A DNA stretch of 64,000 nt from positions 744,001 to 808,000 of the forward strand of contig CAVQBD010000009.1 in NCBI GenBank assembly GCA_963710645.1, in the 5' to 3' direction. Source of the DNA: FEB-10 sp963710645. Its GTDB lineage: Bacteria; Acidobacteriota; Thermoanaerobaculia; Thermoanaerobaculales; Sulfomarinibacteraceae. The position numbers and the translations under genes are program-made. Below the pieces are notes generated by a model, which saw only the letters and a list, made by a program, of their open reading frames with translations, had not been told where the DNA came from and searched no databases. Position 1 is the first letter of the stretch. Every line of letters begins with the position of its first letter. Below are positions 27,801 to 35,199 of this stretch, piece by piece.

Positions 27801-28307
27801 AACTTCTCGACTAACCCGGTAACGCCACCGGGATCGAGCCTCCTCACCATCAACACGGGCGCGGCCGCCACCGGCAGCTACCCGATGACAATCAGCGGCG
27901 CCGCCTCCGGCAGCTCGGGCCACGTGACGCCCATGACTCTGGATATCGCAACCTCACCACTGTCACCGGGTCTGAGCACACCGATCGACGGCGCGGTGGA
28001 TCAGCCGGTGCAACCGACCTTCCAGTGGACCGCGGTGGCGGGAGCTGACAGCTACACCCTCGAGGTGGACGACGATCCGGCCTTCGGCAGCCCCGAGATC
28101 ACCGAGACCGGGATCGTGGGCACCAGCTTCACGCCGACCTCCGATCTCGAGGAGGGCACGACATACTGGTGGCGGGTCGCTGCAGAGAACTTCTGCGGCG
28201 CGGGCGCCGCCTCCGGCACGTATTCGTTCACCACCTCGATCTTGATGCCGTTCACAGACGGCTTCGAGTCGGGCGACACCGACGGGTGGTCCATGACCTA
28301 CCCGTAA
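24864..28307 (+). CDS. Large secreted multidomain protein with fibronectin-III-like repeats and DGFESGDT tag
   Basis: Start at ATG 24864 (MRTKMSVCIVVALGAMALTSIASAQ, signal peptide); the open frame extends upstream to 24660 but lacks a start signal. 1147 residues. Residues ~90-530 look like a beta-propeller-type domain (DPVGDVGPDHYVAMSNLHFAV, YDQLADRWILTQF). Two Ig/FnIII modules carry near-identical cores: SYTLEVDDDPAFGSP in both, ending YHWRV / YWWRV. Between them is an immune-inhibitor-A/MAM-like module (EDFESGAPGWSHSG .. GWYIDDLHVQSC). It ends DGFESGDTDGWSMTYP, the tag shared with the cytochrome at 8104. Extracellular; no catalytic site recognised. Terminator follows. Confidence 0.8.
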   Translation: MRTKMSVCIVVALGAMALTSIASAQEQVTSGVYRGVLPVVKADTSPPLRSIAPLPIAKGARNLVDPESGFAGEPGPQDSDPIVQGQVMTEAVPPPSTSFDGPPNLFGGAPPDPVGDVGPDHYVAMSNLHFAVYDKSGALLYGPAANNTLWSGFGGDCQSDNDGDPVVIYDQLADRWILTQFTASGPNYYNCMAISTSPDPTGTYYRYAVSTGGNFPDYPKYGMWPDAYYISTRDFDGLGGPFVGVGAYAINRAQMIAGDPSPQIISFLVPRGSTPYNVGDGLLPADLDGNTPPPTGSPTYFVGSMDNGGQYGAPQDALTLWKFDVDFTTPANSSFTLTDTIPIAPYDTQFSACSGRDCIPQPGTSNKLDILSYRQRPMNRLAYRNFGTHEALVTNQSVEAAPGIAGMRWWEIRDPNGTPVIHQEGTFAPGVTDGIHRWMGSIAMDEAGNMALGYSASDATSTYPSVWYTGRLAGDPLGTMSQGEGSIIDGTGSQTSYERWGDYSSMNVDPTDDCTFWYVNEYLPTSSGSGWQLRIGSFKFNECGTPDFYLGSTPNTQAICAGTDAVYDLVVGSVSDFNNPVTLSANGNPAGTTTAFSTNPVTPAGASQLTVGNTGAASAGSYLVTVSGVATDSPGHEIELDLDVFDVVPGTVNLTSPEDDALNQPLRPDFTWVAATDATSYTLEVDDDPAFGSPALVESGITDTGFTPASDLSSNTVYHWRVTPDNICGVGPASEVYTFTTVALPGDCGLDTAPVIHLTEDFESGAPGWSHSGTNDTWMLSGEQVHGGAQSYYGEDLGIVSDQRLESPDMVLPSVAPVTLQFWNWQEMEDRSGGCYDGGILEISTDGGSNWTYLPTTVMQTDPYDGPVVGLDDLSGWCGDPQDWLRSVVDLDAYAGQVARFRFRIGTDSSVSREGWYIDDLHVQSCEVTGPDFTLSAVPGSLTVCQGSEANITVGVGSAAGFTNDVTLELAGNPVGSSANFSTNPVTPPGSSLLTINTGAAATGSYPMTISGAASGSSGHVTPMTLDIATSPLSPGLSTPIDGAVDQPVQPTFQWTAVAGADSYTLEVDDDPAFGSPEITETGIVGTSFTPTSDLEEGTTYWWRVAAENFCGAGAASGTYSFTTSILMPFTDGFESGDTDGWSMTYP

Positions 28308-28333
28308 TACGACACACTCCGAACTTCAACGAC

Positions 28334-28361
28334 CGGGCGCCCCGAAGGGCGCCCGTTTTTT
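28334..28361 (+). terminator. Rho-independent terminator
   Basis: Perfect 9-bp stem CGGGCGCCC / GGGCGCCCG with a CGAA loop, then six T. Lies 26 bp after the stop of the 1147-residue protein. Confidence 0.9.
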
Positions 28362-28363
28362 GA

Positions 28364-28435
28364 TTCTGAATTCTGAATTTTGAATTTTGAATTGCTCCCA
28401 CCCACCCGGATGCCGGATGCCGGATGCCAGATGCC
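28364..28435. repeat. Two heptad arrays with a C-rich box between
   Basis: Array 28364-28391: TTCTGAA x2, TTTTGAA x2. Then CCCACCCACCCGGA. Array 28408-28435: GGATGCC x3, AGATGCC. Both have exact 7-bp period and four units. Confidence 0.8.
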
Positions 28436-28500
28436 TGGTCCTCCGTCCACCCGGAGCGAAAGGTCACGTATGGCGGGCGTGCCACTTCGGGCACCTTCAA

Positions 28501-28549
28501 GTTGAAAGTTGAACGTTAAACGTTGAACGTTCCCACCCTCCCTCCCGGA
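28501..28549. repeat. Heptad array (4 units) plus C-rich box
   Basis: GTTGAAA / GTTGAAC / GTTAAAC / GTTGAAC at 28501-28528, followed by CCCACCC-TCCCTCCCGGA. Confidence 0.8.
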
Positions 28550-28730
28550 TCGTGAGAGGGGGCAACCTGCCGGCGGCAGCGATTGTGGCCTGGGCCGGGA
28601 GGGATGTGGCGGGGGTCGACCCGGCCACCGGCCACTCGCTGGTGACGGCTGGTCACCGCGGCCGGAGGCCGCGAGTAACCTCGGGGAGCGCGGTCGGCAG
28701 ATGGGCGCGTTGAAGTCGGACGATCGAACC

Positions 28731-28816
28731 GAACGCGCGGGCCTGTACCGGGCAACTTCGAAATCGAATCGTAGTACGAGGTCGACAATTCTGTGGCAGT
28801 GCCAGGTACCGACATT
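28731..28816. repeat. 86-bp intergenic repeat, copy 2
   Basis: Second copy of the element at 19949. The palindromes are less perfect here (TGTACC-GGGCA and AGTGCC-A-GGTACC), but length and ends are conserved. Confidence 0.75.
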
Positions 28817-28942
28817 CTGTCATTCTGAGCGAGGGAGCTTGGCGACCGAGTCGAAGAATCTGGGCGGGGGATGTTGGCGGTGTCGCCCCCACCCAGATCC
28901 TTCGACTCGCCGCCCAGAAAGGCGGCTCGCTCAGGATGACAG
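28817..28942. repeat. 126-bp long inverted repeat
   Basis: Outer arms CTGTCATTCTGAGCGAG and CTCGCTCAGGATGACAG; inner arms GAGTCGAAGAATCTGGG and its near-complement CCCAGATCCTTCGACTC. Transcribed RNA would form one long hairpin. From memory, similar TCATTCTGAGCGA elements recur in many environmental genomes. It abuts the 86-bp repeat exactly. Confidence 0.75.
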
Positions 28943-29023
28943 TGGATTTGGTGTGTGGGATTGCAGCCGAGACGGCCGCACCACAAATGTACTGCGGGCG
29001 ATCGGGGCTGCTCCCTGACCCCT

Positions 29024-29051
29024 GCTGCCGACTGCCGACTGCCTACTCCCG
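29024..29051. repeat. Heptad array (4 units) overlapping a stop codon
   Basis: GCTGCCG / ACTGCCG / ACTGCCT / ACTCCCG. The last units include the stop codon (29043-29045, minus strand) of the PNGase-like gene. Confidence 0.65.
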
Positions 29052-31640
29052 ATACACGTAGAGCTGCAGCGAGATCCACTCCAACGGATCGGTTGTCACG
29101 TTGAGATTTTCGTACTCCTCACCCTCGGAGGTTCGGATGTCGAAGTCGATGGTGTTGGCCGCGCCCGGCTCCACCAGATCTGTGATGTCAATGGTCTGAC
29201 CTATGGTTATGGCCCCGGGGCACCAGCCGTTACGATCGAAGGTCCAGGTGCCCTGCTGGCCGCGGACCGCATTGTGTTCGCAGTCGGTCCGCCACGGCAC
29301 CACCGATCGACGCTCGTCGTTGACGTAGAGATCCTGACGAAGCACGCAGAACTCGGCGCAGTTGTCGGTGTTGCCGAAGGAGTGGCCGGTGGTGATCAGG
29401 CGCGCCTCGACCCTGGTTGCGTCGGCTGGAATTTCCACATCCATCGGATCGATCTGGGAGTCCACGTTGCGGTCAGGATCGAGGTAACCGATGGTGATGT
29501 TGCGCCGACCCCAGATGTTGACCACCTCGTCCGGTGCGCGGTCCTCTCCGGGGTAGAAGACGAAGTCGAAGCTGATCCGCCAGCCCTCGCCATCGGAGTG
29601 ACCCGGACCGACCCAGGTGTCGATCCATGAGACCAGGGTCTGGCTCCCGCGCAACAAGGGCGCCAGCGCCGTGATGTCAACGTACTGGCACATCTCCACC
29701 CGGTAGGGCGTGATGTGACGCATGATCTCGAGGTATTGCCAGTCTTCATCTGGGTCTTCCGGGTTGAGCACCAGCTGCAGGCTGCCGGTGCGGTCCCAGT
29801 GGTCGCAGAGCCCGTTCTCCGGACACTCAAGGTGGAGTCGGAGGCCCACCTGGTTCCACTCCCCGTCCTCTGGGAAGTCAACCTGATGGGTGATCGATCG
29901 GTGGTTCTCCGCTCCAAACCAGTGGTAGTCCCGGTCAAAAGCCCGGACCACCGTGGCCTGCTCGGGGATCTCCTCGTCGGGGCAGCGATACCACGGCTCG
30001 TCCCACGAGAAATCGAACCAGTTGCCCGCGTTGCCGTCAGCCTCGGACACGAGAGGAACGCCCTCCAGATAGGTGGGGTCTCCGGTGAACTGGTCCACCA
30101 TGGAGCCATAGGCCATGAAGGACGGATTCCACGATTCCGAGGGGTGATAGAAGAGATTTTCGCTCGCTGTCATGGTGACCACCGCGGTGTAGCTCGATCC
30201 GGTGAGTCCGAGTTCGCTCAACACCTGGTTGATCTGGATGTGGGACCACGGCTCGAGAGTTCTCTCCAGGGCTCCTGCAGTGTTGCCGGAGGCATCGAGG
30301 ATCCTCACCTCGAAGGTGGCGCGAACGTTCATGGACAGATTCACCAGACCGAGGTTCGAGCGGAACGCTTCCGATGCCTCAAGGCCTGGAATGACCACCG
30401 GGTCGGACATCTCAATCCGAGAGTAGCTCGGGATGCCCTGCCCCATGGTGCCGCCATCCGGACCCACCGGGGTCCAGGTGCGCGAAGTGACCCTGAGGTC
30501 GGTCACACCCTCGCTGCCGGCCGCGGACGACACCACCAGGCCGGCCACTTCGTGGTCTGGGAAATGTTCACCAAGGATGTCGTCCAGGGCAAGGGTCCCA
30601 CCCTGGTCCACGGACAGCAGATAGCGCTCGGGGCGGGCATCGCCGATGCCCTCGCCACCGGTGGGGAGAAGTTCGACGATGACGAAAGTGTAGGACTGCG
30701 GCCCCGGGAAATGGACCGATAGATCCGTTGTCCAATAGGTGTCACCCACCCCCTGCGTACTTGCCGAGGCCGGGATGATTCGGTGACGGGGAGGACCCCA
30801 ACGATCGACCCGGATCTGGCCCTCGATGTAGGACGGGTCGTTGGTCCGGTTGTCCACCTTCGAGGCGTAAGTGGCGAAATCCACCTGGGGAGGAGATGTT
30901 GGATCCGGGATGCCCCCCGGGGTGATGTCCGACCAACCAATGCGCTTCACGACGGCCGAATAGCCCGCCCCTGACAGCCCGAGCCGGGCGAGGATGTTGT
31001 TCACCTGAATGTGGGCCCTGGGTTGCAGACCATAGTAGAGAACCCCAGCCGACTCGCCGGCGGCATCGAAGATCTCGACTGAGAAGGTCTGCTCATAGAT
31101 CCAGGTCGGATTGACGATCCCGAGATTGGTGCGGAAGGCGTCGCTCGACTCCAGATTCGGCAGGCTGCGCTCATCATCCATCAGGTCGCCGCCGACCCAG
31201 GGGAGGCCGTTGATGCCCTGTCCCAGGGTGCCGATGCCTTCGCTCTCGGGCGTCCACGTACGGGAGGAGGCAACGAGGGGCACCGGACCCTCAGTTGTGT
31301 GTCGGCCCACCACCACCAGCGCACCGGTGGCATGGTCCGGGAAGTGGCTGCCAATGACATCCTCTATCACGATTGTCCGTCCCGGCTCGAGGGACTCTGG
31401 AAGGATGATCCACTCGGGGTCCACCAGACCGCCTGTGAGCCCGGTGGGGATGAGTTCGATCACGATCTCGGCCGCAGCCCGCGATGGATTATGGATGACC
31501 AGGTCAGTTCGCCAGTGAGAACCGGCCAGACCGGGAGTGGACGCCGCCGCCGGTATCAGCAACCGGGGAGCCTGCTGGGGCGCCGGCCAGGCGGCAGTTG
31601 CGCACACGAGGATCGCGAGGACGGAAATGAGACGTTGCAT
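29043..31640 (-). CDS. Secreted PNGase F-like protein with two N-terminal repeat domains
   Basis: GGGAGGGG precedes ATG 31640. Signal peptide residues 1-22. Two homologous domains of ~250 residues follow, beginning IPAAASTPGLAGSHWRTDL (~29) and IPASASTQGVGDTYWTTDL (~289), each containing SRTWTP and a [TS]NLG[IL]VN phrase. From ~560 to the end the protein matches peptide:N-glycosidase F: CDHWDRTG (~612; the Asp of this motif is catalytic in PNGase F), GHSFGNTDNCAEFC (~752, with the conserved Glu), VPWRTDC and DRNGWCPG. PNGase F enzymes cut the amide bond between Asn and N-glycans. Acts outside the cytoplasm. The repeats may bind carbohydrate or the cell surface; that is inference. Confidence 0.8.
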   Translation of the reverse strand: MQRLISVLAILVCATAAWPAPQQAPRLLIPAAASTPGLAGSHWRTDLVIHNPSRAAAEIVIELIPTGLTGGLVDPEWIILPESLEPGRTIVIEDVIGSHFPDHATGALVVVGRHTTEGPVPLVASSRTWTPESEGIGTLGQGINGLPWVGGDLMDDERSLPNLESSDAFRTNLGIVNPTWIYEQTFSVEIFDAAGESAGVLYYGLQPRAHIQVNNILARLGLSGAGYSAVVKRIGWSDITPGGIPDPTSPPQVDFATYASKVDNRTNDPSYIEGQIRVDRWGPPRHRIIPASASTQGVGDTYWTTDLSVHFPGPQSYTFVIVELLPTGGEGIGDARPERYLLSVDQGGTLALDDILGEHFPDHEVAGLVVSSAAGSEGVTDLRVTSRTWTPVGPDGGTMGQGIPSYSRIEMSDPVVIPGLEASEAFRSNLGLVNLSMNVRATFEVRILDASGNTAGALERTLEPWSHIQINQVLSELGLTGSSYTAVVTMTASENLFYHPSESWNPSFMAYGSMVDQFTGDPTYLEGVPLVSEADGNAGNWFDFSWDEPWYRCPDEEIPEQATVVRAFDRDYHWFGAENHRSITHQVDFPEDGEWNQVGLRLHLECPENGLCDHWDRTGSLQLVLNPEDPDEDWQYLEIMRHITPYRVEMCQYVDITALAPLLRGSQTLVSWIDTWVGPGHSDGEGWRISFDFVFYPGEDRAPDEVVNIWGRRNITIGYLDPDRNVDSQIDPMDVEIPADATRVEARLITTGHSFGNTDNCAEFCVLRQDLYVNDERRSVVPWRTDCEHNAVRGQQGTWTFDRNGWCPGAITIGQTIDITDLVEPGAANTIDFDIRTSEGEEYENLNVTTDPLEWISLQLYVYRE

Positions 31641-31752
31641 GGTACCCCTCCCGGATCAGGCCCGGAGGCCCGAGGCGATACCGGGATCGTAGCAGAGGCG
31701 ACACCATCGAGTGTCGCGGCCTCTCGAGTCGTGAACGGCCCTGTGGCTGGCC

Positions 31753-32430
31753 CTACTCGATGCTGAAACTCATGAGCTCGACCGGAATCTCGGTGTCGAG
31801 CCACACGTCGTCCATGTACGACTCGGTGCTGCCGTCGGAAAACAGATCGAAAGCCGCCACCTCCAGCCGCCCCTCGACCGTCCATTGCTGCGAATCCACA
31901 AAGGCGCCGCCATAGCTCACGGCGTACTGGTTCGTCCCCAGGTAGATCTCCACAAGGATCTCAACCCACTCATCGGTGATGATGGGAACGGAGCCGGCAC
32001 CCGGCACATCGGTACCACCCACATTTTCCACCACACCCTCGGACGCCGACAACCTCATCTGCACCGCCCAGTGATATGGGCCGCCGTGAGCGTACTCGTC
32101 AAGAATGATGAAGTAGAGATTTCCGGTTTGACTGCTCGGAACAAAGGTCTTGACCTTGGCATACCAGGTTCCGCCACTGACGCCCGAGAACACCTGGACG
32201 ACGTCGGCCCCCCCGGACACCGCGAGAGAGTTGGGCAGCGAGGCGGCCTGTCCCGAGGTCACCGACGCGTCGGCTCCGGGATTGCCGTCCCATCCTTCCC
32301 ACCCGCCCTGGCCGATGATCCCCGAACCGGACGCGTAGCCGTCAAAGTTGTCGCTAAAAAACTGGGCCTGGACCGTGGCGGGAACCGCCAGCGCCAGGAC
32401 CGCAACACCAATCACGCCCCATACCTTCAT
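31753..32430 (-). CDS. Secreted beta-sandwich protein with IPVELM-type C-terminal tag
   Basis: Start at ATG 32430 (MKVWGVIGVAVLALAVPATVQAQ), with GGAGG a few bases upstream; signal peptide cut near residue 23. The 225-residue protein has DNFDGYASGSGIIGQGGWEGWDG and a LamG/concanavalin-like body (WYAKVKTFVP, YFIILDEYAHGG, WVEILVEIYLG). It ends TEIPVELMSFSIE. Fold and C-terminus are the same type as the protein at 12557 although the rest differs. Function unknown; extracellular or surface. Confidence 0.75.
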   Translation of the reverse strand: MKVWGVIGVAVLALAVPATVQAQFFSDNFDGYASGSGIIGQGGWEGWDGNPGADASVTSGQAASLPNSLAVSGGADVVQVFSGVSGGTWYAKVKTFVPSSQTGNLYFIILDEYAHGGPYHWAVQMRLSASEGVVENVGGTDVPGAGSVPIITDEWVEILVEIYLGTNQYAVSYGGAFVDSQQWTVEGRLEVAAFDLFSDGSTESYMDDVWLDTEIPVELMSFSIE

Positions 32431-32588
32431 AACTCCTCCATTCCCCAAGTGCTCCCTTCGGTGACCGCCCAAAAAACTGACCCCTGGCGAGTCATCCGGC
32501 GGGAACTGATGATCGTCTGGGAAATCTTATCAGGAAATTGACGGAATATGAGATTTTCCAGCCGCCTGAGGTGTAACCTATTCCAGCC

Positions 32589-33587
32589 ATGGCCAAGCCC
32601 TACCCCGCCTCCGTCCATATCGAGCTCGACAATCTCCAGGTGAGTTACGGGGACGTTGCGGCCGCTGCGGCGCGGCTCGAGGGTGTGGTCCACCGGACCC
32701 CGGTCATGACCTCACGGACCTTGGACACGCGGGTGGGCGGCCAGGTATTCATTAAGTGCGAGAATTTCCAGCGCACCGGCGCATTCAAGATACGCGGCGC
32801 CTACAACGCGCTCTGCCAACTCTCGGCGGATGACCGGCGGCGGGGGGTGCTCACCTACTCGTCGGGCAATCATGCCCAGGCCGCCGCAGTGGCCGGCCGA
32901 TTGCTCGGTATCGATGTGGCCATCATCATGCCGTCGGACGCGCCGGAAACCAAGCTCGATGCGACCCGGGGTTACGGCGGCAACGTGATCCTCTACGACC
33001 GCCGCGAAACGACGCGGGAGGAACTGGCCATCAAGCTGACCGAGACGACCGGCCGCACCATGGTGCCGCCCTACGATCACCCCCACATCGTCGCCGGTCA
33101 GGGCACGGTGGCCATGGAACTCCTGGAGGATGTGGGTGAAGTCGACCTCTTGCTCGTGCCCTGCGGAGGCGGCGGCCTGTTGTCGGGTTGCGCGCTGTCG
33201 AGCAATTCGCTTTCTCCGGGCTGCCGGGTGATCGGCGTCGAGCCAGAGGAGGCAGCCGACGCCACCGCATCGTTCCACACCGGTCAACTCCACAGGGTGG
33301 ACAACCCGGAGACCATCGCCGACGGCGCCCGCACTCCGTATCTCGGCCGGGTGACCTTTCCGCTGATTTGCCGGTACGTCCACGACATGGTGGCGGTGTC
33401 CGACGAGGCGGTCATTTCCGCCATGGGCTTCCTCTACGAACGGATGAAGCTGGTGGTGGAGCCAACGGGAGCGCTGGCAGTGGCGGCGCTGCTCGACGGC
33501 ACGGTTCCGCCGGCCGATCGGATCGGCGTCGTCATCTCCGGCGGCAACGCGGATCTGGCCATGGTCGGGGAGTGGTTTCGGAAGTGA
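32589..33587 (+). CDS. Threonine/serine dehydratase (PLP-dependent)
   Basis: 332 residues of the fold-type II PLP family. The Schiff-base Lys is in TGAFKIRGA, the substrate loop is SSGNHAQ, and the phosphate-binding glycine loop is CGGGGLLSG. There is no C-terminal ACT regulatory domain, so it resembles catabolic threonine dehydratase or serine racemase rather than biosynthetic IlvA. Reaction: L-threonine to 2-oxobutanoate plus ammonia (or L-serine to pyruvate). Cytoplasmic. Monocistronic; a heptad array begins five bases after its stop codon. Confidence 0.85.
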   Translation: MAKPYPASVHIELDNLQVSYGDVAAAAARLEGVVHRTPVMTSRTLDTRVGGQVFIKCENFQRTGAFKIRGAYNALCQLSADDRRRGVLTYSSGNHAQAAAVAGRLLGIDVAIIMPSDAPETKLDATRGYGGNVILYDRRETTREELAIKLTETTGRTMVPPYDHPHIVAGQGTVAMELLEDVGEVDLLLVPCGGGGLLSGCALSSNSLSPGCRVIGVEPEEAADATASFHTGQLHRVDNPETIADGARTPYLGRVTFPLICRYVHDMVAVSDEAVISAMGFLYERMKLVVEPTGALAVAALLDGTVPPADRIGVVISGGNADLAMVGEWFRK

Positions 33588-33591
33588 TCAC

Positions 33592-33619
33592 AGAACGAAG
33601 AACAAAGAACGAAGATCCC
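33592..33619. repeat. Heptad array (4 units)
   Basis: AGAACGA / AGAACAA / AGAACGA / AGATCCC directly after the dehydratase stop, followed by CCAAACCTCCCAG. Confidence 0.65.
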
Positions 33620-33878
33620 CAAACCTCCCAGCGGCCGTCGGTGCGGGGGCACCGAACGCCTATCGGGAGAATGGCACGTTCCTCGGAGGTGCCTGGCCTC
33701 CCGATTCGCCACGATCGAAGAATGTACCCTCCCCGTGGGGTCGAATCGGCGTGCCTGGCATCCTCACGGGGAGTCCGACCGGAGAATCGGTGCTACGAAG
33801 ATGATCCAGCCGCACCCGGAACGGGTTTTCTGCGCAGCCGCCTCGGCTGCAATTCGTGCCTCGATTGATCGCGCGATT

Positions 33879-33895
33879 GCAGGCCAGAGGCCTGC
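33879..33895 (-). terminator. Hairpin directly downstream of the AlaX gene
   Basis: Perfect 7-bp stem GCAGGCC/GGCCTGC with 3-base loop, starting one base after the stop codon. It lacks a T-run, so it is an RNA 3'-end stabiliser or repeat rather than a standard terminator. Confidence 0.4.
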
Positions 33896-33896
33896 G

Positions 33897-35078
33897 CTAC
33901 AACCTGCTGCGAATATGCTTTACCGCTTCATCCATGCGATCGAGCGCGGTCGCTTTTCCCTGAAAGAAGGGCGCGCGGCCGCCGCCGCGACCGCCGAGGG
34001 TTGAAGCCACATCGGATCCCGCCGACGCGAGCTCGAGGCCGGTCTCTTCCGCCGCCACCACGAGGAACACGCCGTCGTCGGCGGGCCCCGCGGCCAGCAG
34101 AGCGATCCGGTCCGGCGCTCTCTCCAACAGGATCTTGGCAAGCCGTTGCAGGAAAGCCATGTCGTGCCGTTCCCAGTGCCCCGACACCACCGGATCACCC
34201 TCCGCCAACAGCTTTTCGGCAACCGCCGAAGCCACCTCGGCGACCAGACGTCGGTTCTCTCCGGCCAGCTCCTTTTCGCGGGCCAACCGGATTTCGACCA
34301 CCTCGGCGAGATCATCGTCGGCGCTGTCCAGAAGGGTCCGGAGCTCGAGGTTGCGGGCCTCGTGCGCCGTCATCCTGCGCCGCACGCGATCGCCAGCGAT
34401 CCAGAAGATCCGGGTCCCGCCGCGCATGGCTTCGGTGCCCAAAATCGCCACGGTCCCGATCTCCGATGTGTTGCGGACGTGAGTGCCGCCGCAGGTGTTG
34501 AGGTCGAGACCTTCAATCTCCACCAGCCGGAGCTCGCCCTCGAATCCCTCGGGCAAGAGCCGGGATCGCACCCCGAGCTCCTCCATCTGGTTCCGCAGGG
34601 CATAGCGCGACGTCACCCGCCGGCCGGCGCGGACCTCCTCGGCCACGGCGTCCTCCAGCGCGCCGAGCTGTTCGCGCTCCAGGCCCGCAGCGTCGAGCTC
34701 GATGTCGCAGACCACCGGACCGAGGTGAAAGGCCATGGTGGGCCAGCCAAAATCTCTCTGGGCGACGGTGGTGATTACGTGCTGCGCGGTGTGCTGCTGC
34801 ATGTGGTCGTAGCGCCTCGCCCAATCGAGCTCGAGGCGGGCCGCGCCGGTCGGCACCGGTTCCGCTAACAGATGCCGGATCGTCCCCTTTTCCTTGCGCA
34901 CATCCACCACCGCGACGCCCGCCAGGCTTCCGCGGTCGGCGGGCTGGCCGCCGCCCTCAGGGTAAAAGACGGTGTCGGTGGCGACGGCGTAGGGTGCGCC
35001 GTCCACTTCCCCCACCTCGATCACCTCGGTGTCCATTACGGTCAAATACCCATCGGTTTCATACGCGGGCCGGTCCAC
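33897..35078 (-). CDS. alaX: AlaX-type trans-editing protein with C-terminal DHHA1-like domain (alanyl-tRNA editing)
   Basis: 393 residues. The editing-site zinc ligands are HTAQH (HxxxH) and CGGTH, both as in the AlaRS editing domain. PEGGGQPADRG and EGLDLNTCGGTHV are hallmark segments. After ~residue 235 comes a coiled-coil region and a DHHA1-like end (GGRGGGRAPFFQGKA). This corresponds to the long AlaX-L type. It hydrolyses Ser-tRNA(Ala) or Gly-tRNA(Ala) in trans in the cytoplasm. The first Met is retained because YETDGYLT matches the family N-terminus. Confidence 0.9.
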   Translation of the reverse strand: MDRPAYETDGYLTVMDTEVIEVGEVDGAPYAVATDTVFYPEGGGQPADRGSLAGVAVVDVRKEKGTIRHLLAEPVPTGAARLELDWARRYDHMQQHTAQHVITTVAQRDFGWPTMAFHLGPVVCDIELDAAGLEREQLGALEDAVAEEVRAGRRVTSRYALRNQMEELGVRSRLLPEGFEGELRLVEIEGLDLNTCGGTHVRNTSEIGTVAILGTEAMRGGTRIFWIAGDRVRRRMTAHEARNLELRTLLDSADDDLAEVVEIRLAREKELAGENRRLVAEVASAVAEKLLAEGDPVVSGHWERHDMAFLQRLAKILLERAPDRIALLAAGPADDGVFLVVAAEETGLELASAGSDVASTLGGRGGGRAPFFQGKATALDRMDEAVKHIRSRL

Positions 35079-35110
35079 CTAAGCAGTGTAGCAACGGAAC
35101 GCGTCTGAGG

Positions 35111-35145
35111 TTCCGCGTTCCGAGTTCCGAGTTCCGAGTTCCTGT
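35111..35145. repeat. Heptad array (5 units) left of the IS3 element
   Basis: GTTCCGC / GTTCCGA x3 / GTTCCTG, then TTCCCACCAGGGG. The complement (TCGGAAC) matches the units at 36625 on the other side of the IS. Confidence 0.8.
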
Positions 35146-35199
35146 TCCCACCAGGGGTCGCGTCCTGGGATAGGTTGACACTCGAGAGGAGGGCGGAGA

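Larger units (their letters stand above)
28308..29042. other. 735-bp gene-free region packed with repeats
   Basis: No coding signal was accepted here. In order it holds the terminator (28334), heptad arrays at 28364, 28408 and 28501, C-rich boxes between them, the second 86-bp repeat (28731), a 126-bp inverted repeat (28817) and a last heptad array at 29024 that runs into the stop codon of the PNGase-like gene. It separates two convergent genes, so it contains no required promoter. Confidence 0.7.
33588..33896. other. 309-bp intergenic region
   Basis: No gene accepted. It contains the heptad array at 33592, two GTGCCTGGC half-palindromes (~33689 and ~33752) reminiscent of the 86-bp element, and a hairpin at 33879-33895 (GCAGGCC-AGA-GGCCTGC) one base beyond the end of the AlaX gene. 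Confidence 0.5.
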
